From the IMG/VR virus record IMGVR_UViG_3300020179_000005, positions 1 through 64,000 of that record: 64,000 bases of DNA, one strand, 5' to 3'. Position numbers and translations under genes: made by a program. This document shows, piece after piece, positions 25,109 to 36,400 of the stretch (position 1 is the first letter of the stretch; each line of letters begins with the position of its first letter). The notes under the pieces are model-generated. The model saw only the letters and a program-made list of their open reading frames with translations. It ran no database searches and was not told where the DNA came from. Source of the stretch: a virus.

Positions 25109-26362
25109 TTAGTTATAGCTTATTACTAAGTCTGAAAGGACCGGAGAGGTCTTATCGTCGAGCATATTTAGCGTTACTTCAACCCAAACGCTGCTTGATG
25201 CCCCCGGATTACTAAGGGAATACACTCCCGAATCATTATAAATAACCCTATAGCTGAACGCATTTGACATTTGACTAAGGGGAACATTATAAATAGAGGG
25301 CTCTACATCGGTAATTTCATTTATCATTTGTCCCTGTGGAGCAGTAAACTTAAGTATAGTTTTTCCAGACGGAAGAAATTTATCGCATCTAATATCGAAA
25401 TCCGAAAGACCATAGGTGTAAATATATTTATTTAATTCTTTAAAATAATTTTTTTGGTTCATTTTTATTCTTATTGCAGTTATGTTTTTTTCTGCAAAAT
25501 AAAATATAAGTGGTCCAGAATTATATATTGTATCCGAACCAAGAGTTGACCATCCACCGGGAGCCACTTTGCCTATAGCATCTTGGACATTATTGTATAG
25601 GCCGGTTGAATTTAAGGGAATCCATGAATCAGATTCGGCCAAAACTGGAGCTGGATTGGTTGTATATTGTATGGAGGATATATCAACAGAATACATCGGA
25701 TATGGATTTATCTTTATGCAATTTACTTTTGTAGATCCGGTAAACTCAGACGGTATTTTTACATAAAACATCATTTGAGCTCCGGAGACAGAAGATTCTT
25801 CAGAAATAATACTTCTTTTCCAAACCTTATTTGGATCGTCTAGTATGGCATTGTAAACCGGGGTAGTTGAAATGACGCTTCCTACACTGTCTGCGCCAAC
25901 AAAACTATTGTCTATTTTTGTCTTAAAAAAATCTGGTACTAGTTGACCAACAGAAGAATTAAAAAATTTTAATTTTGAAACAGAAGAGCCGCTGATTTTT
26001 GGTAGTGTTATTGCATTATAGTATGGGTCAAAGGATAAAAGTTCGCTTGATCCTATGGCAAAACTTGTTCCCGTAAGACTGACATAATCTAGTTGAGAAA
26101 ATGAATGAATTGATATTCTTTTTTCGGCGGCTTCTAAAGCAGCAATTCTATCCGATAAATCTTTTACGAAGTTTCCTAAAAACATTTGATCCTTGATAAC
26201 TCTTTCAAAGGATTCGGCTAGTTTTGAGTCAACTATTTTTATCTTATTATACAGATGTAACAAGTCTCTATAATTTTCTTCTATTCTAGAGTTTTGATCT
26301 GCGCTATCGATAGGTCCTCTGTATTGAGCGCTTCTCTTTTTTGTGTGAATTGTATCTGACAT
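25109..26362 (-). CDS. Virion structural protein, probable fibre, 417 aa
   Basis: Start at MSDTIHTKKRSAQ (26362), just after the stop of the upstream gene. Residues 25-75 are a coiled helix; the rest is beta-rich with a C-terminal VLSDLVISYN strand also seen as a theme in neighbouring proteins. No enzymatic motif. Confidence 0.6.
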   Translation of the reverse strand: MSDTIHTKKRSAQYRGPIDSADQNSRIEENYRDLLHLYNKIKIVDSKLAESFERVIKDQMFLGNFVKDLSDRIAALEAAEKRISIHSFSQLDYVSLTGTSFAIGSSELLSFDPYYNAITLPKISGSSVSKLKFFNSSVGQLVPDFFKTKIDNSFVGADSVGSVISTTPVYNAILDDPNKVWKRSIISEESSVSGAQMMFYVKIPSEFTGSTKVNCIKINPYPMYSVDISSIQYTTNPAPVLAESDSWIPLNSTGLYNNVQDAIGKVAPGGWSTLGSDTIYNSGPLIFYFAEKNITAIRIKMNQKNYFKELNKYIYTYGLSDFDIRCDKFLPSGKTILKFTAPQGQMINEITDVEPSIYNVPLSQMSNAFSYRVIYNDSGVYSLSNPGASSSVWVEVTLNMLDDKTSPVLSDLVISYN

Positions 26363-26363
26363 A

Positions 26364-26747
26364 TTAATTACCACTCTCTAATTTTTTAATTTTACTCTCT
26401 AGTCTTTTTAGTTTTCCGGAAATTCTACTCAAAGTATCAATAATCATGTCTTGCTCATCTTCATCTATGGATACTGTTATGTCGCCTAAATCATAAACGC
26501 TTCCATCGTCTGTATTTTGGTAAATTGATTCACTTGAAACTTGACCTACGAGATTTTTGCTTAGGTCATCTATTGTATTTTTTATTAGTTCAGTTGAGTT
26601 TTTTATTCTATGAAAATTTACTATAAGAGAATTCATTTCTAAATTATTTTCGAGACTAGACCTAGAACCCCTGTATGGGTTTCTTGATCTTGTAAACATT
26701 GGCTCTTTAATGCTAAAGGATTGTTCTATCGAAAAAGTTTTAGGCAT
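26364..26747 (-). CDS. Small structural or assembly protein, 127 aa
   Basis: RBS GGAGAATTAT before ATG. N-terminal basic region (SRNPYRGSRSSLEN) and a C-terminal helix ending SRISGKLKRLESKIKKLES, a likely coiled coil. Possibly a fibre chaperone or trimer connector; unproven. Confidence 0.55.
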   Translation of the reverse strand: MPKTFSIEQSFSIKEPMFTRSRNPYRGSRSSLENNLEMNSLIVNFHRIKNSTELIKNTIDDLSKNLVGQVSSESIYQNTDDGSVYDLGDITVSIDEDEQDMIIDTLSRISGKLKRLESKIKKLESGN

Positions 26748-26749
26748 AT

Positions 26750-28885
26750 TTATAATTCTCCATGTTTAAATTTTACTCTTATAGATTCTAACATTGGGGA
26801 ACAGTAAGGGTTGTCGTATCTATTTAAATCAACCCTGTATCTTATAGAAGATACGTTTAGTTTGTTCTTTAAGGTAAATATAAAGTTAGAATCACCCATT
26901 ATTTCTTTGGCGCAAAGGAGCTCTTTTCTTCCAAATATAGTATCTATAGTAAAGAAATAATTATCATTAGTTGCCCTATTTTGAAATTCAATTGGATCAA
27001 GATGGGTAAACTTCTCAGTAAATATTGTGCCATATCTAGAAAGATTTAAGCCCTCAATTAGAGAAAAGTTTATTTGACCAACGTATTCTTTATCGTAAGT
27101 TATTTTTAATTTATTTTCACCCTCGGTAAAATTCCATTGGATAGCCTTGGTTTTTAAGCCTTCGGGTAGATCCGCAATTAATTTTCCATTTAGATAAATA
27201 GCCAAAGCAAAGTCCGAAGATGACTTAACTACGGTGTGGGTAATCACAGATGCTGAAGATCTCATTATTGAACAGCTAATATGCCCGGATGAGGCTTGGT
27301 TTATACCCGGAATTATTGAACCGGTTTGTTCTCTTAGGATTGAATAAAGAAGGTTACTGGGTTTTTCTTTTAATTGGTTACTCCAAAACTGCAGATCTTT
27401 ATAATTGCCTTGCTTTGGTTGTTGTAGATTTACAATATAATGATGATTAAAACAATTTACTCCGCCCAATAATAATGGATTATAATAATCTAAGGTTGAA
27501 TCAAGTGCAGCTATTCTGTAAACGTTTTTGTCTAAATATATTCTTGTACTTGGATTCAATTCATTGGCGTTTTTTGCTTCTGTTTTTATGGGTATGTAAG
27601 AAATCGTATCCTTACCAGGTGCCGTTTTTATTGGTATGGTTATCCTTGACGAGCCATCAAGGTATACTGTCGACGGATATCCGGCTCTTTCGGAACCAGT
27701 TGGACTTATTGGTACCCAGGCAAAATCGGATATGCTTTCAGCTGAAGGATTATTGGGGGCTACATAATAATTAATTGATGTCTTTTCGTCTATTTCTTCG
27801 GAAGACTCTATTGATACTGCGTCTATCACTAAGCTTGAATTTTTTTCAACAGGAAGAGACAAAGGAGAAGATACAAGAATACCCGATTTTGCATAGTATT
27901 TAGATCCAATTATCAAATCTCTCACGCCAAACTTATAAATATATGGTGAATCTGTGTCTTCTTTTATGTAGTCTGGTTCATTTTTTTGCAAAATTATTTC
28001 AATAGAAGAATATCTGTCGGAAGGAATTGCAAAAGAGAAAGACCCATAATCTCCCTTTGAATTTTTTGATTTAAAAACGGTGCCCTTAGTAGCATCTTGA
28101 TAATTTGCTTTTACGTTAACACTTATTGGAGAAGATGTCAATAAGATTCCATCTATTTTAGATATAATAGAAAAAACCGAAATTGGAATTAAAATAGACA
28201 ACGAAACAGTTTGGGGTGATTTTAGAGAAACAGTATGATTCCAATATGTATCAGTTAATCCATCAAAGACATTTAAAAAATTAGTTGAATCTACGGTGTC
28301 GGGAGTTTTTTGACCATTAATGTAAACCGCAAATTCCGGTTCAACACTAGTCAAATTATCTAGGGTAATTATATTGAACTGTTCGGATTGTAATTTTGAT
28401 AAGGTTACGTTTTTTAAATTTGTATCGACAAATGCAGAATCCGTCAAAGACAAATCTATCTTATCTGTCTTTGAAAAATTTTCCGTATAGGAATAGAAAT
28501 ATCCATCCGTATTGTTATTTGCAAAAATAAGATCATCAACCATGGACTCTAGTTGTGATCTTTTTTCTCTTAAACCTTGTAGTTTTTTGTTCAATGAAGT
28601 AACAGTTGAAAATAGTTTTTCATTATTCTCCAACATTGATTCATACAAAACGTCTACGTTGAAAACGGTATTGGCCATTATCTCATTTAAAACATCAACA
28701 TCTGTTTTTGACAACGACCTAATTACATTGTAATTAATATTGATTGGAAAACCTGGAGTATTAATAGAAAAATATTCATTAAACAAAGACCTAACCATTG
28801 ATTGATTTATGGATGATCCAGACGAATATATGAGTTTATATATGTTGTTTAAAAACCTTCTTTTTTGAATAGTAGCTATATTCAT
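26750..28885 (-). CDS. Large virion protein with F5/8 (discoidin)-like region, 711 aa
   Basis: Helical N-terminus, then NVFDGLTDTYWNHTV, the xxDGxxxTxW pattern of F5/8-type C modules, and beta-rich remainder ending SPMLESIRVKFKHGEL. Overlaps the upstream 628-aa gene by 4 nt. Likely a tail fibre or baseplate accessory. Confidence 0.6.
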   Translation of the reverse strand: MNIATIQKRRFLNNIYKLIYSSGSSINQSMVRSLFNEYFSINTPGFPININYNVIRSLSKTDVDVLNEIMANTVFNVDVLYESMLENNEKLFSTVTSLNKKLQGLREKRSQLESMVDDLIFANNNTDGYFYSYTENFSKTDKIDLSLTDSAFVDTNLKNVTLSKLQSEQFNIITLDNLTSVEPEFAVYINGQKTPDTVDSTNFLNVFDGLTDTYWNHTVSLKSPQTVSLSILIPISVFSIISKIDGILLTSSPISVNVKANYQDATKGTVFKSKNSKGDYGSFSFAIPSDRYSSIEIILQKNEPDYIKEDTDSPYIYKFGVRDLIIGSKYYAKSGILVSSPLSLPVEKNSSLVIDAVSIESSEEIDEKTSINYYVAPNNPSAESISDFAWVPISPTGSERAGYPSTVYLDGSSRITIPIKTAPGKDTISYIPIKTEAKNANELNPSTRIYLDKNVYRIAALDSTLDYYNPLLLGGVNCFNHHYIVNLQQPKQGNYKDLQFWSNQLKEKPSNLLYSILREQTGSIIPGINQASSGHISCSIMRSSASVITHTVVKSSSDFALAIYLNGKLIADLPEGLKTKAIQWNFTEGENKLKITYDKEYVGQINFSLIEGLNLSRYGTIFTEKFTHLDPIEFQNRATNDNYFFTIDTIFGRKELLCAKEIMGDSNFIFTLKNKLNVSSIRYRVDLNRYDNPYCSPMLESIRVKFKHGEL

Positions 28886-30768
28886 GTTGCTGAAACCTTT
28901 GCGGCCAATGAGTATGAATAAACAAGCGGAGACATATTGTTCTTTGCGTCCTTTTCAATAATTATCTTAACCAGTATTTTCCTAATGTCTTGTGGAATCT
29001 GTGGATGATTATAGTATTCTACGCCGGGCAATTTATAACCCGGAGGAACATTTTGATTGAAAACCAAGACTTCCGGTGTGCCTTTTGAGCCTGAAGAATT
29101 ATACCCAGATTGAGTTGAATTTATCTTTATCCAATTTTTTCCTTCGTCAACCGATATGTATGAAGATATTAATTTCTTATCCTTTGAAAAAACCGATGAA
29201 TCGCTATCTATAGATAGCATAACCGATTCTACGGATTTATCAAATAGATACGGGAAGGATACAATTTCCGCGGATTGCGCTAACGAAATATACTGAATAG
29301 ACACGTCTCTTATGCCTATAGACATTCTTTTAGCATTAAGCACTTCTCTATTTAGGTTAATTGGAATTTTGTAAGATTCCACTGATTCTGACGAAGACCC
29401 AACTGCCTTCTTTTTTAGCGTTACGGAAATTTGTTTTTTAAGTATTTCCTTTTTGGAAAAAAGAGTTGGATCACTTATTGGTGGAATTATTTCTGATTTA
29501 TTATAATTTATTTCCTGGTAAATATCTCTACTTAAGGACTCTGGATCAAATTTTACCGAACCAAAAAACGGACTATTGTCATTTTGCGATTGAGCGTAGT
29601 CTGTTTCCCAATAAGAATGAAGTATTTCTACGTCTTCGTAATCGGCTTGATGCATAATTATTTCTATTTCTAGAACTTTTCTTTCTGGAAATCTTATTGT
29701 AGCTGAATCTACAAAATACTTAAAATCATTATTTGAATAAAAAGAACTAATAGAAGATCCTATGAAAATAGGTTGACTTAATACGTCCTCAACCTGGCCT
29801 TGTTGATCTGTAACATACACATTGGATACTTTAATTGTTTTTGATGATCCAAAATATGGAGTTATTTTTATCATATTTGCCAATGAAGAATTGTCCGCAA
29901 TGATTGAAAATTTCAATTTTAAAGGTTCTCTTAAATCGTGTTTTGCCCAATTGAACAAACTATTTTTTGCTGAATTTAATATTATTGCATTATCTAATAT
30001 ATAAGAAAATTCAATGTTTGATGAATTATCGGCAAAGGCTTTTTGAACATTAAATGTCTCATACTCATAATATGTTATTGGATTTTCATCAAATATATTC
30101 AATATATTAGAAGAAGATGCTTTGCCTTGATATGAGTAGCTGACTGGTGTCTCAGCTATCTCATCAATTTTTTTTATTGCAGTTAGGTTATTCCCCGGAA
30201 TTCCATTTGACGGATTTATTGTTACTCTTTTAGGTGTCCATTTTCTGCTAGAAGTTATTTGAACACTCATTGATCCTGAATCAAATAACGGATTTTGAGA
30301 CTTTGATATTTTTGAAAAATCAACAAAATCTTGATTATCAAATGTATCTCCTACGTAGATTATGTCTTCCGCCGGACTTTGTGAATACATTTGAAGTATC
30401 TTGGTTTTAGAAAAAATTCTTTTAGAATATTTTTTTTCATTTTCTATTTCTGTGTTAAAAAGGTTGAATACACTTATTGTTTTAGCTAACAGATAATCCA
30501 ATTGTTTTGATGTTATATTAACATTATTTTTTAGGCTAGAGAAAAATTTATTCATTTTTTCTGATGATGGAGGTTCGCCAACACTAATTAAATCTAGATC
30601 AAAAGAGAGCGAATCTACTGACGTGTACGCCTTGCTTAAAAGCGCATTAAAATCATTTATAATTTCTTCTTTATATATGTATTTTCCCTGACTTTTCTTA
30701 GACATAATTTCTGTTAAGCCTACTGACACTTGATCAAATACTGATGTATCCGGAGATAGTTGAGCCAT
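28882..30768 (-). CDS. Large virion protein, paralogue-like, 628 aa
   Basis: RBS AAAGGATTAAATT. N-terminal helices, NIFDENPITYYEYETF (same F5/8-like turn), C-terminal VKIIIEKDAKNNMSPLVYSY. The order of parts matches its neighbours, suggesting duplication. Structural role inferred. Confidence 0.6.
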   Translation of the reverse strand: MAQLSPDTSVFDQVSVGLTEIMSKKSQGKYIYKEEIINDFNALLSKAYTSVDSLSFDLDLISVGEPPSSEKMNKFFSSLKNNVNITSKQLDYLLAKTISVFNLFNTEIENEKKYSKRIFSKTKILQMYSQSPAEDIIYVGDTFDNQDFVDFSKISKSQNPLFDSGSMSVQITSSRKWTPKRVTINPSNGIPGNNLTAIKKIDEIAETPVSYSYQGKASSSNILNIFDENPITYYEYETFNVQKAFADNSSNIEFSYILDNAIILNSAKNSLFNWAKHDLREPLKLKFSIIADNSSLANMIKITPYFGSSKTIKVSNVYVTDQQGQVEDVLSQPIFIGSSISSFYSNNDFKYFVDSATIRFPERKVLEIEIIMHQADYEDVEILHSYWETDYAQSQNDNSPFFGSVKFDPESLSRDIYQEINYNKSEIIPPISDPTLFSKKEILKKQISVTLKKKAVGSSSESVESYKIPINLNREVLNAKRMSIGIRDVSIQYISLAQSAEIVSFPYLFDKSVESVMLSIDSDSSVFSKDKKLISSYISVDEGKNWIKINSTQSGYNSSGSKGTPEVLVFNQNVPPGYKLPGVEYYNHPQIPQDIRKILVKIIIEKDAKNNMSPLVYSYSLAAKVSAT

Positions 30769-30771
30769 AAT

Positions 30772-33402
30772 TTAATCCTTTACCAAAACTCTATTAAGTT
30801 TATCATAATAAAAATCATACTGTTTCGTTTTTGTTTTTAGCATAACTGAGTCTATAGATCCAGAATATTGAATATTTGGAATATTTTTTCTTAATATGAC
30901 CCTGAATCTCAATGAATCATTCGTATAATCATAATAAACAACAAAAGGATTTTCAACTACTTGATTAAATATTAATTCTTTTCCATTTTGAATGAAAAAA
31001 TATCCAGATGATTCTGAAAAGACTGGCATGTCTTTTGAGTTAGTATAGTTTGTTATATTTAATGCGTAACTACCATCAGACATTAGCGCTTTCACCGGAC
31101 TATATCCTTGATATTTTTCTGAAAATATAGTTCCAAAGTTTGGATTATACACTGCGTCTTTGGCGAATTCATTTTTAATATAAGGAGTATTTTTCAAGAT
31201 AACCCTTGACGTGTAGTCTGTACTTTCAAATTTTTCTCCAAGACCATTTGAATCAGAGTATGGGCTAGAGGATTGTTTTAATAAATTCGACTTAATTAAA
31301 TCTATGTTATCATAATTATATATCGAAAGATTCAATGCATATTGGCAAACGTACAGGCAATCGGGGTCAAATGATGTCAAAAATATTTGATTATTTTTAA
31401 CATAATAATCTTTTGACAACATAAGATATCCATTTTTATAAATTTTTAAAGTTTCTTTTACAAAAGAAAATCTAGTAGTTGCCGATCCGTTTAGGTCAAA
31501 GAATAAAACTTCTGAATCTACATTGTTTTTTCCATGAGAAACTATCGGTGTCCAATCTTCTTCTTCATTTGGCACATCTTCATTTGATATCGAAACTTCA
31601 TATGAAATTGGAGTTTTAAGATCGTATTTATATAAGTCAAGATTTACTTTATTGTTTTGCTCTTCTATAAAGCACTTAACCGAAAGCGGATGACCGTTTA
31701 AGGGTATCTTTTTACTGACAAAGCAAGCCTTCAAATTTTCTATTCCGCTTGTTCTTGCAAAATCTATGGACTTTATGGAGAATTCGTATTCGTATAAATC
31801 ATTTTTTTCAATACTCAAGAGGTCCTTCAATACATTATTGCTGGATCTTGATACGGTTTCTGGAGTTAATGATTGAAACTTAGTTGGATTTATTAGGTTT
31901 GAATTTTTTTCTGGTAATATTCCAGAATTTTTAAATGAGTAGATTGACCTTTTTTGCGAAGAAGACTCGATGTAGGTCATGTCTTCAAAATATTCACCCT
32001 GATCTTTAATGGCGTGTATAAAGAAATTTTGAAATACACTAGACAACATTGTACTTCCTTTTAAGGTCAAGGAATCAAACGATATGTTTTCTTTTGTGTA
32101 TTCTTTTCTATAAGATTTATTTAAAAAATTATTTTTTACATAAGGATATTTGAAAGAATAATAACTTTCATTAAAGTAATCATTTTTAAAAAATTCTTTT
32201 ATTGAATTATTTTTTAAGAATAAATTGTAAACTAAATCTTGAAGAACGTCAGGGTTTCCTTTTTTAGAATTCTTAATTTCTTTTGCTATTTGCGTTAGCA
32301 TTTTTCCAGTTAATTCTGTCAGAGGAATTGTTTTTTCATTTTTTGAATATACTGGTTGATTAAATATCAATATTGCTTTATTCACAAGCTTTTGGTCGAA
32401 GTTAATATCCGTTATTGAATCCAACATTCTTGGGGCCGAAAGAACAGCGCTTACTAAGTTATTTTCTGGTGACGGCAAAACACTTGAATCATTTGTCGAA
32501 GAGGAGGAGTAGATTGAATACTCTTTGTCTTTTTCCGAGAACAATACAATCTGCAATAGTTGAAGACCGTTTCCGTGTCCTGGCACTATTCTAATAAAGT
32601 CCATTAGATTTGGAATGGCGAATGAGATTTCTACGACTGTTTTTGCGCCAGATATATACGATTGATTATATCCTATATATCTGCTTACATCAGGAATGTC
32701 TGTGGTTAAAATAACGGGAGACTTAACTGTTACGGCCCACGAATCTGATTTGCTTTCGTTTAACGCATTATAGAATCCAGTGTCTGTAGTTACATAATTT
32801 GAGTAATTATTTTGTATACTTATCTCGGATACACCAAGGGGATCAAATGCCGAGACACTATATGATCCTATTTTAAAGACACCTGTTTTTTTGTCAATAT
32901 ATGCATTTCCGTTTTCGTCAAACGGTGATGAATCTCTGTCCGGAAGATCAAAACTGTATCCGTCAAACCTATAGTCATTTGTATTTGTATTGAATTTTTC
33001 TATGTAATTAACATTATATAAGTCTTCTTTGCCAGAAATAAATTCATAATTTTTTATATAAACAGACATTTCATCCAGATCTTTTTCGACTTTTTCTATT
33101 TCAGAAAAAAGAACATCTGCCATCGAGTTGAGCATTGCGCTGATCATATTTGCCGTAGAATAATAAGACTTCATTCTTAAGTCCGCGTCCCTAAACATAT
33201 CTATAAAAAATTCTCTATTCAAAACTGAAAACTGTTCAAACACCGAAGGAGAATAACTTGTTTCCAATCTTATAGAAGAAAGCTTTGCCACCAGATTACC
33301 AAAATCAAATTTATCCAATTTCATTTCTTTGATAAGGGCACCAACAGTTATTTGAGAACTAAAAGAAAAGCTATTTATAATTTCGGGAAGTTCTTTAAGC
33401 AT
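30772..33402 (-). CDS. Large virion structural protein, 876 aa
   Basis: ATG overlaps the TAA of the upstream gene (TAATG), with GGGAG before it. N-terminus helical (SQITVGALIKEMKLDKFDF), Ser/Asn/Tyr-rich thereafter with many beta-like segments, ending QYDFYYDKLNRVLVKD. No enzyme motif. Part of the fibre/baseplate periphery block. Confidence 0.6.
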   Translation of the reverse strand: MLKELPEIINSFSFSSQITVGALIKEMKLDKFDFGNLVAKLSSIRLETSYSPSVFEQFSVLNREFFIDMFRDADLRMKSYYSTANMISAMLNSMADVLFSEIEKVEKDLDEMSVYIKNYEFISGKEDLYNVNYIEKFNTNTNDYRFDGYSFDLPDRDSSPFDENGNAYIDKKTGVFKIGSYSVSAFDPLGVSEISIQNNYSNYVTTDTGFYNALNESKSDSWAVTVKSPVILTTDIPDVSRYIGYNQSYISGAKTVVEISFAIPNLMDFIRIVPGHGNGLQLLQIVLFSEKDKEYSIYSSSSTNDSSVLPSPENNLVSAVLSAPRMLDSITDINFDQKLVNKAILIFNQPVYSKNEKTIPLTELTGKMLTQIAKEIKNSKKGNPDVLQDLVYNLFLKNNSIKEFFKNDYFNESYYSFKYPYVKNNFLNKSYRKEYTKENISFDSLTLKGSTMLSSVFQNFFIHAIKDQGEYFEDMTYIESSSQKRSIYSFKNSGILPEKNSNLINPTKFQSLTPETVSRSSNNVLKDLLSIEKNDLYEYEFSIKSIDFARTSGIENLKACFVSKKIPLNGHPLSVKCFIEEQNNKVNLDLYKYDLKTPISYEVSISNEDVPNEEEDWTPIVSHGKNNVDSEVLFFDLNGSATTRFSFVKETLKIYKNGYLMLSKDYYVKNNQIFLTSFDPDCLYVCQYALNLSIYNYDNIDLIKSNLLKQSSSPYSDSNGLGEKFESTDYTSRVILKNTPYIKNEFAKDAVYNPNFGTIFSEKYQGYSPVKALMSDGSYALNITNYTNSKDMPVFSESSGYFFIQNGKELIFNQVVENPFVVYYDYTNDSLRFRVILRKNIPNIQYSGSIDSVMLKTKTKQYDFYYDKLNRVLVKD

Positions 33403-36400
33403 TATATCTCCCAGGGCTCGCCTTCTAGATTTTGAATTTCAAAAGAAACACCTGCGGTAAGGTTGGATCGAATTATTTCATAGATTTCTAATACGGAATT
33501 AAAGTTATTCTTTACCTCTTCGGGAATTTTTATGATTACAAATCCACCCCTAGGATAAGAAGTTCCGTGAACCGGATACATATCCCAATTATGTATGGCG
33601 TCTTTATGAACTTCTTGTATTTCTAGTAATTCAATATTTGATTTTAATCCACCGCCCCTTAGTCTTGTGTCTGACAGATTTGTCTTTTTTCTTTTTGGGT
33701 TATTTATAAAATAAACTATACCAATCAACAGCGCAAATGGATTGTATTTAATTGATGAAGAATCAAAAATTTTAGAATCATATGTATAATTTATAACCGA
33801 CTCATTTTGATATTCCGTGACCGGCACCAACGTAAATCCACCGCTTAAAGAAGATTGTTTATCTATTTTTAATGGCATCGTATAAACATAAAGGCCCTTA
33901 TTCAGTTCTATTTCTTGAGAGTTAAGAAATGGATTTAATGGAATTGGATTACCGTTTATATTATACAAAATTAAATCAGAACTTTTTCTTACATAGTTTA
34001 CTTTTATCAAAGATTCATTAGATGGAACCAAACGTTCAGTAAACTCAATCATTCCCGTATTTGCATTGTAGTCTCTAATCTTGGAAAAGGGAACTTCTAC
34101 CCATTCGTTATTTTTTGAAGCTCTTGTATAGATATTGAGTTGGGGTTTAAATATTTTTATCTGAGAAGGTGGATAATTTGAAGGTTCTGGCCAAACTAAG
34201 AATGGAGCTTGACGTATTTGTATTTGCTTATCTGATATTATTATCGGCTTTTCATTTTTTATATCATAGAAACCTTTTCCAAAAATATCTGACCAATTAG
34301 CCGCTATTCCAGACGAAGTATCATAGGTTGCAAATAAAGTATTATTTAAATAATTTGATTTCCAATCATCAAATATCATATTGCCCTTAAGTTGTATTGA
34401 TTTTCTAAAAGATCCAGGAGTTATTGGTAGGGGCCAAGCCTCTTTTTTGTCAATATAAGATTGAAGATCTCCTATTTGTATGGCGCTACTAGCCTGAAAG
34501 GCGACAGAATAAACGGGGCAAATTCTTTTTATTGGTACATCAGCTGGGATAAACGTAGTGCTAACCTTGGGTCCAATATAGTCTATAGAATTTTGAGAAT
34601 TTCCATCAGCGTCTATTGCCGATATCGCTATGTATATATTGTTAATGCCCCTAGACAATACGTCTACAAATGCTATTTTATTTCCTAAAAATTCTTTTTC
34701 TTTTAAGTCATAAAATCCAAAAATCATACCCTCGTTAGTTTCCAGTTTGTTTTTAACAAAGATAAAACCCATTCTCGAATCTATTTCTTCGTCAGCCAAA
34801 GAAGAGGTTATTTTAGAAGTTACTTCAGAACCTTTTGGAAGGCCAACTGGTTTACCTGAGCTATCACACAACAACAGTGTCCCATCAAGAACTGTAACAG
34901 ATTCTTTTTTAGGGATTATCTTTTTTGAAAGATCCATCAATACATAATTGGTTACTTCTTTTTCTTCAGTTGTGGTAACTTTTGAGCCCGAATAAAAAGC
35001 CGCTGAAGTTGTAAGAAAGAAAAATCCGTAATTGGCAACGTCTTGATTTGGTTGTCCGAGAATAATTAATTGATATTGCTGATAAAGGAGAGGCGAAATT
35101 AACACCGTTTTCAGTTACGACATTAGATAGAGTAACTGAAGAGTTGTCCTTTACTCCAACAAAAGTGGGCTTACTGAAATCAAACACGACTCCACTTGAA
35201 GTTCTATGATTGCTTGTAGACAAAGAAAAATTTGATCCCAAAGTATCTAAATAATCTTTTCCTAGATAACTATAGGCGATATTTTGAAATGTTAAATCCT
35301 TAGTCTTTATTGAGTTTGTGTCGTAATTAAATGTTTCAATCTTATTAGGATTGATGGATTCAAATTCTCCCTCGTCTATTGCGTTAACCACGGCGTCGAC
35401 TGTATATGTAAATGTTTTTGCACTATTGGTTATTCTTCTGTCAATCGTGTTAACGGGACTGCCGTCAGGGTTTTTCTCATCAGCGCTAACAGTTTGTTGC
35501 GACCAACTTGATCCACTCCATTCCCAATATTTTTCATCATTTATAGTAAATATTAGTTTACCATTTTGATTTGATTTTAGGTTTTGACCATCATAATATA
35601 GGCTTGAATCTCCCTCGATATACCATTTTGCGACGTCTTCTATCTCCGGTTTGATCAAAGAGGGAATCGCAGTATACGTGACTGATCCGTTCAGATTCTA
35701 TTGGGTAAGTTCGATTATTACCGGTTTGCACTTGCTCTGAAGGTGGTTGAGTTGTAGAAGTGGTATCTCCGGCTTTAACATTGCACGTTATAGATCTTAA
35801 GGAATATCCTTCTGCGTTTCCAATCCCAACTTGACCGTTTGTTTTTATGTGTATATAAAAATGCTTTGCCCCTCTTGCCATGGTGTTGTTGACGGTCAAC
35901 GTGACTTTGCCATTAGCGTCTGGGCTCTGATTCAATGTGAATTTTGGGAGATAACTTGCTTCAACCTGCTGTATTGTTCCAAGGGCACTAGAATGATTTT
36001 GAATGGAATAGCCGTAAGAGGCAACCGTTACATTTTTCCAACTACCAAAATTAATCTCTATATTTTCAACAGTTTCCCAACCATCTGGAACAGAGAAAAA
36101 TACATAGTCTTGCAGTTCTGATATTTTTGCTCCAGTAACGCCGGAGTAATTTATTTTTTTGTATTCAATTCCGCCATTTATGGCGCTATACGAATTAATG
36201 ATATCATTTATTCTGCCTATTTGTTTTGTTGCGGCATCCGCGAAACGAGACCAGTTTCCACTACGGCGTAACAAAACACTTTGCATTCCAAAATAATTAT
36301 TATGTATGGCGTGAGCGAGCAGTGCTTTTGTTTCGCTGTCAACCGTTCCATCGGTAGAATATACAACCCTGTGCGCTTTCATTTTAGTCTGAAAGTCAGA

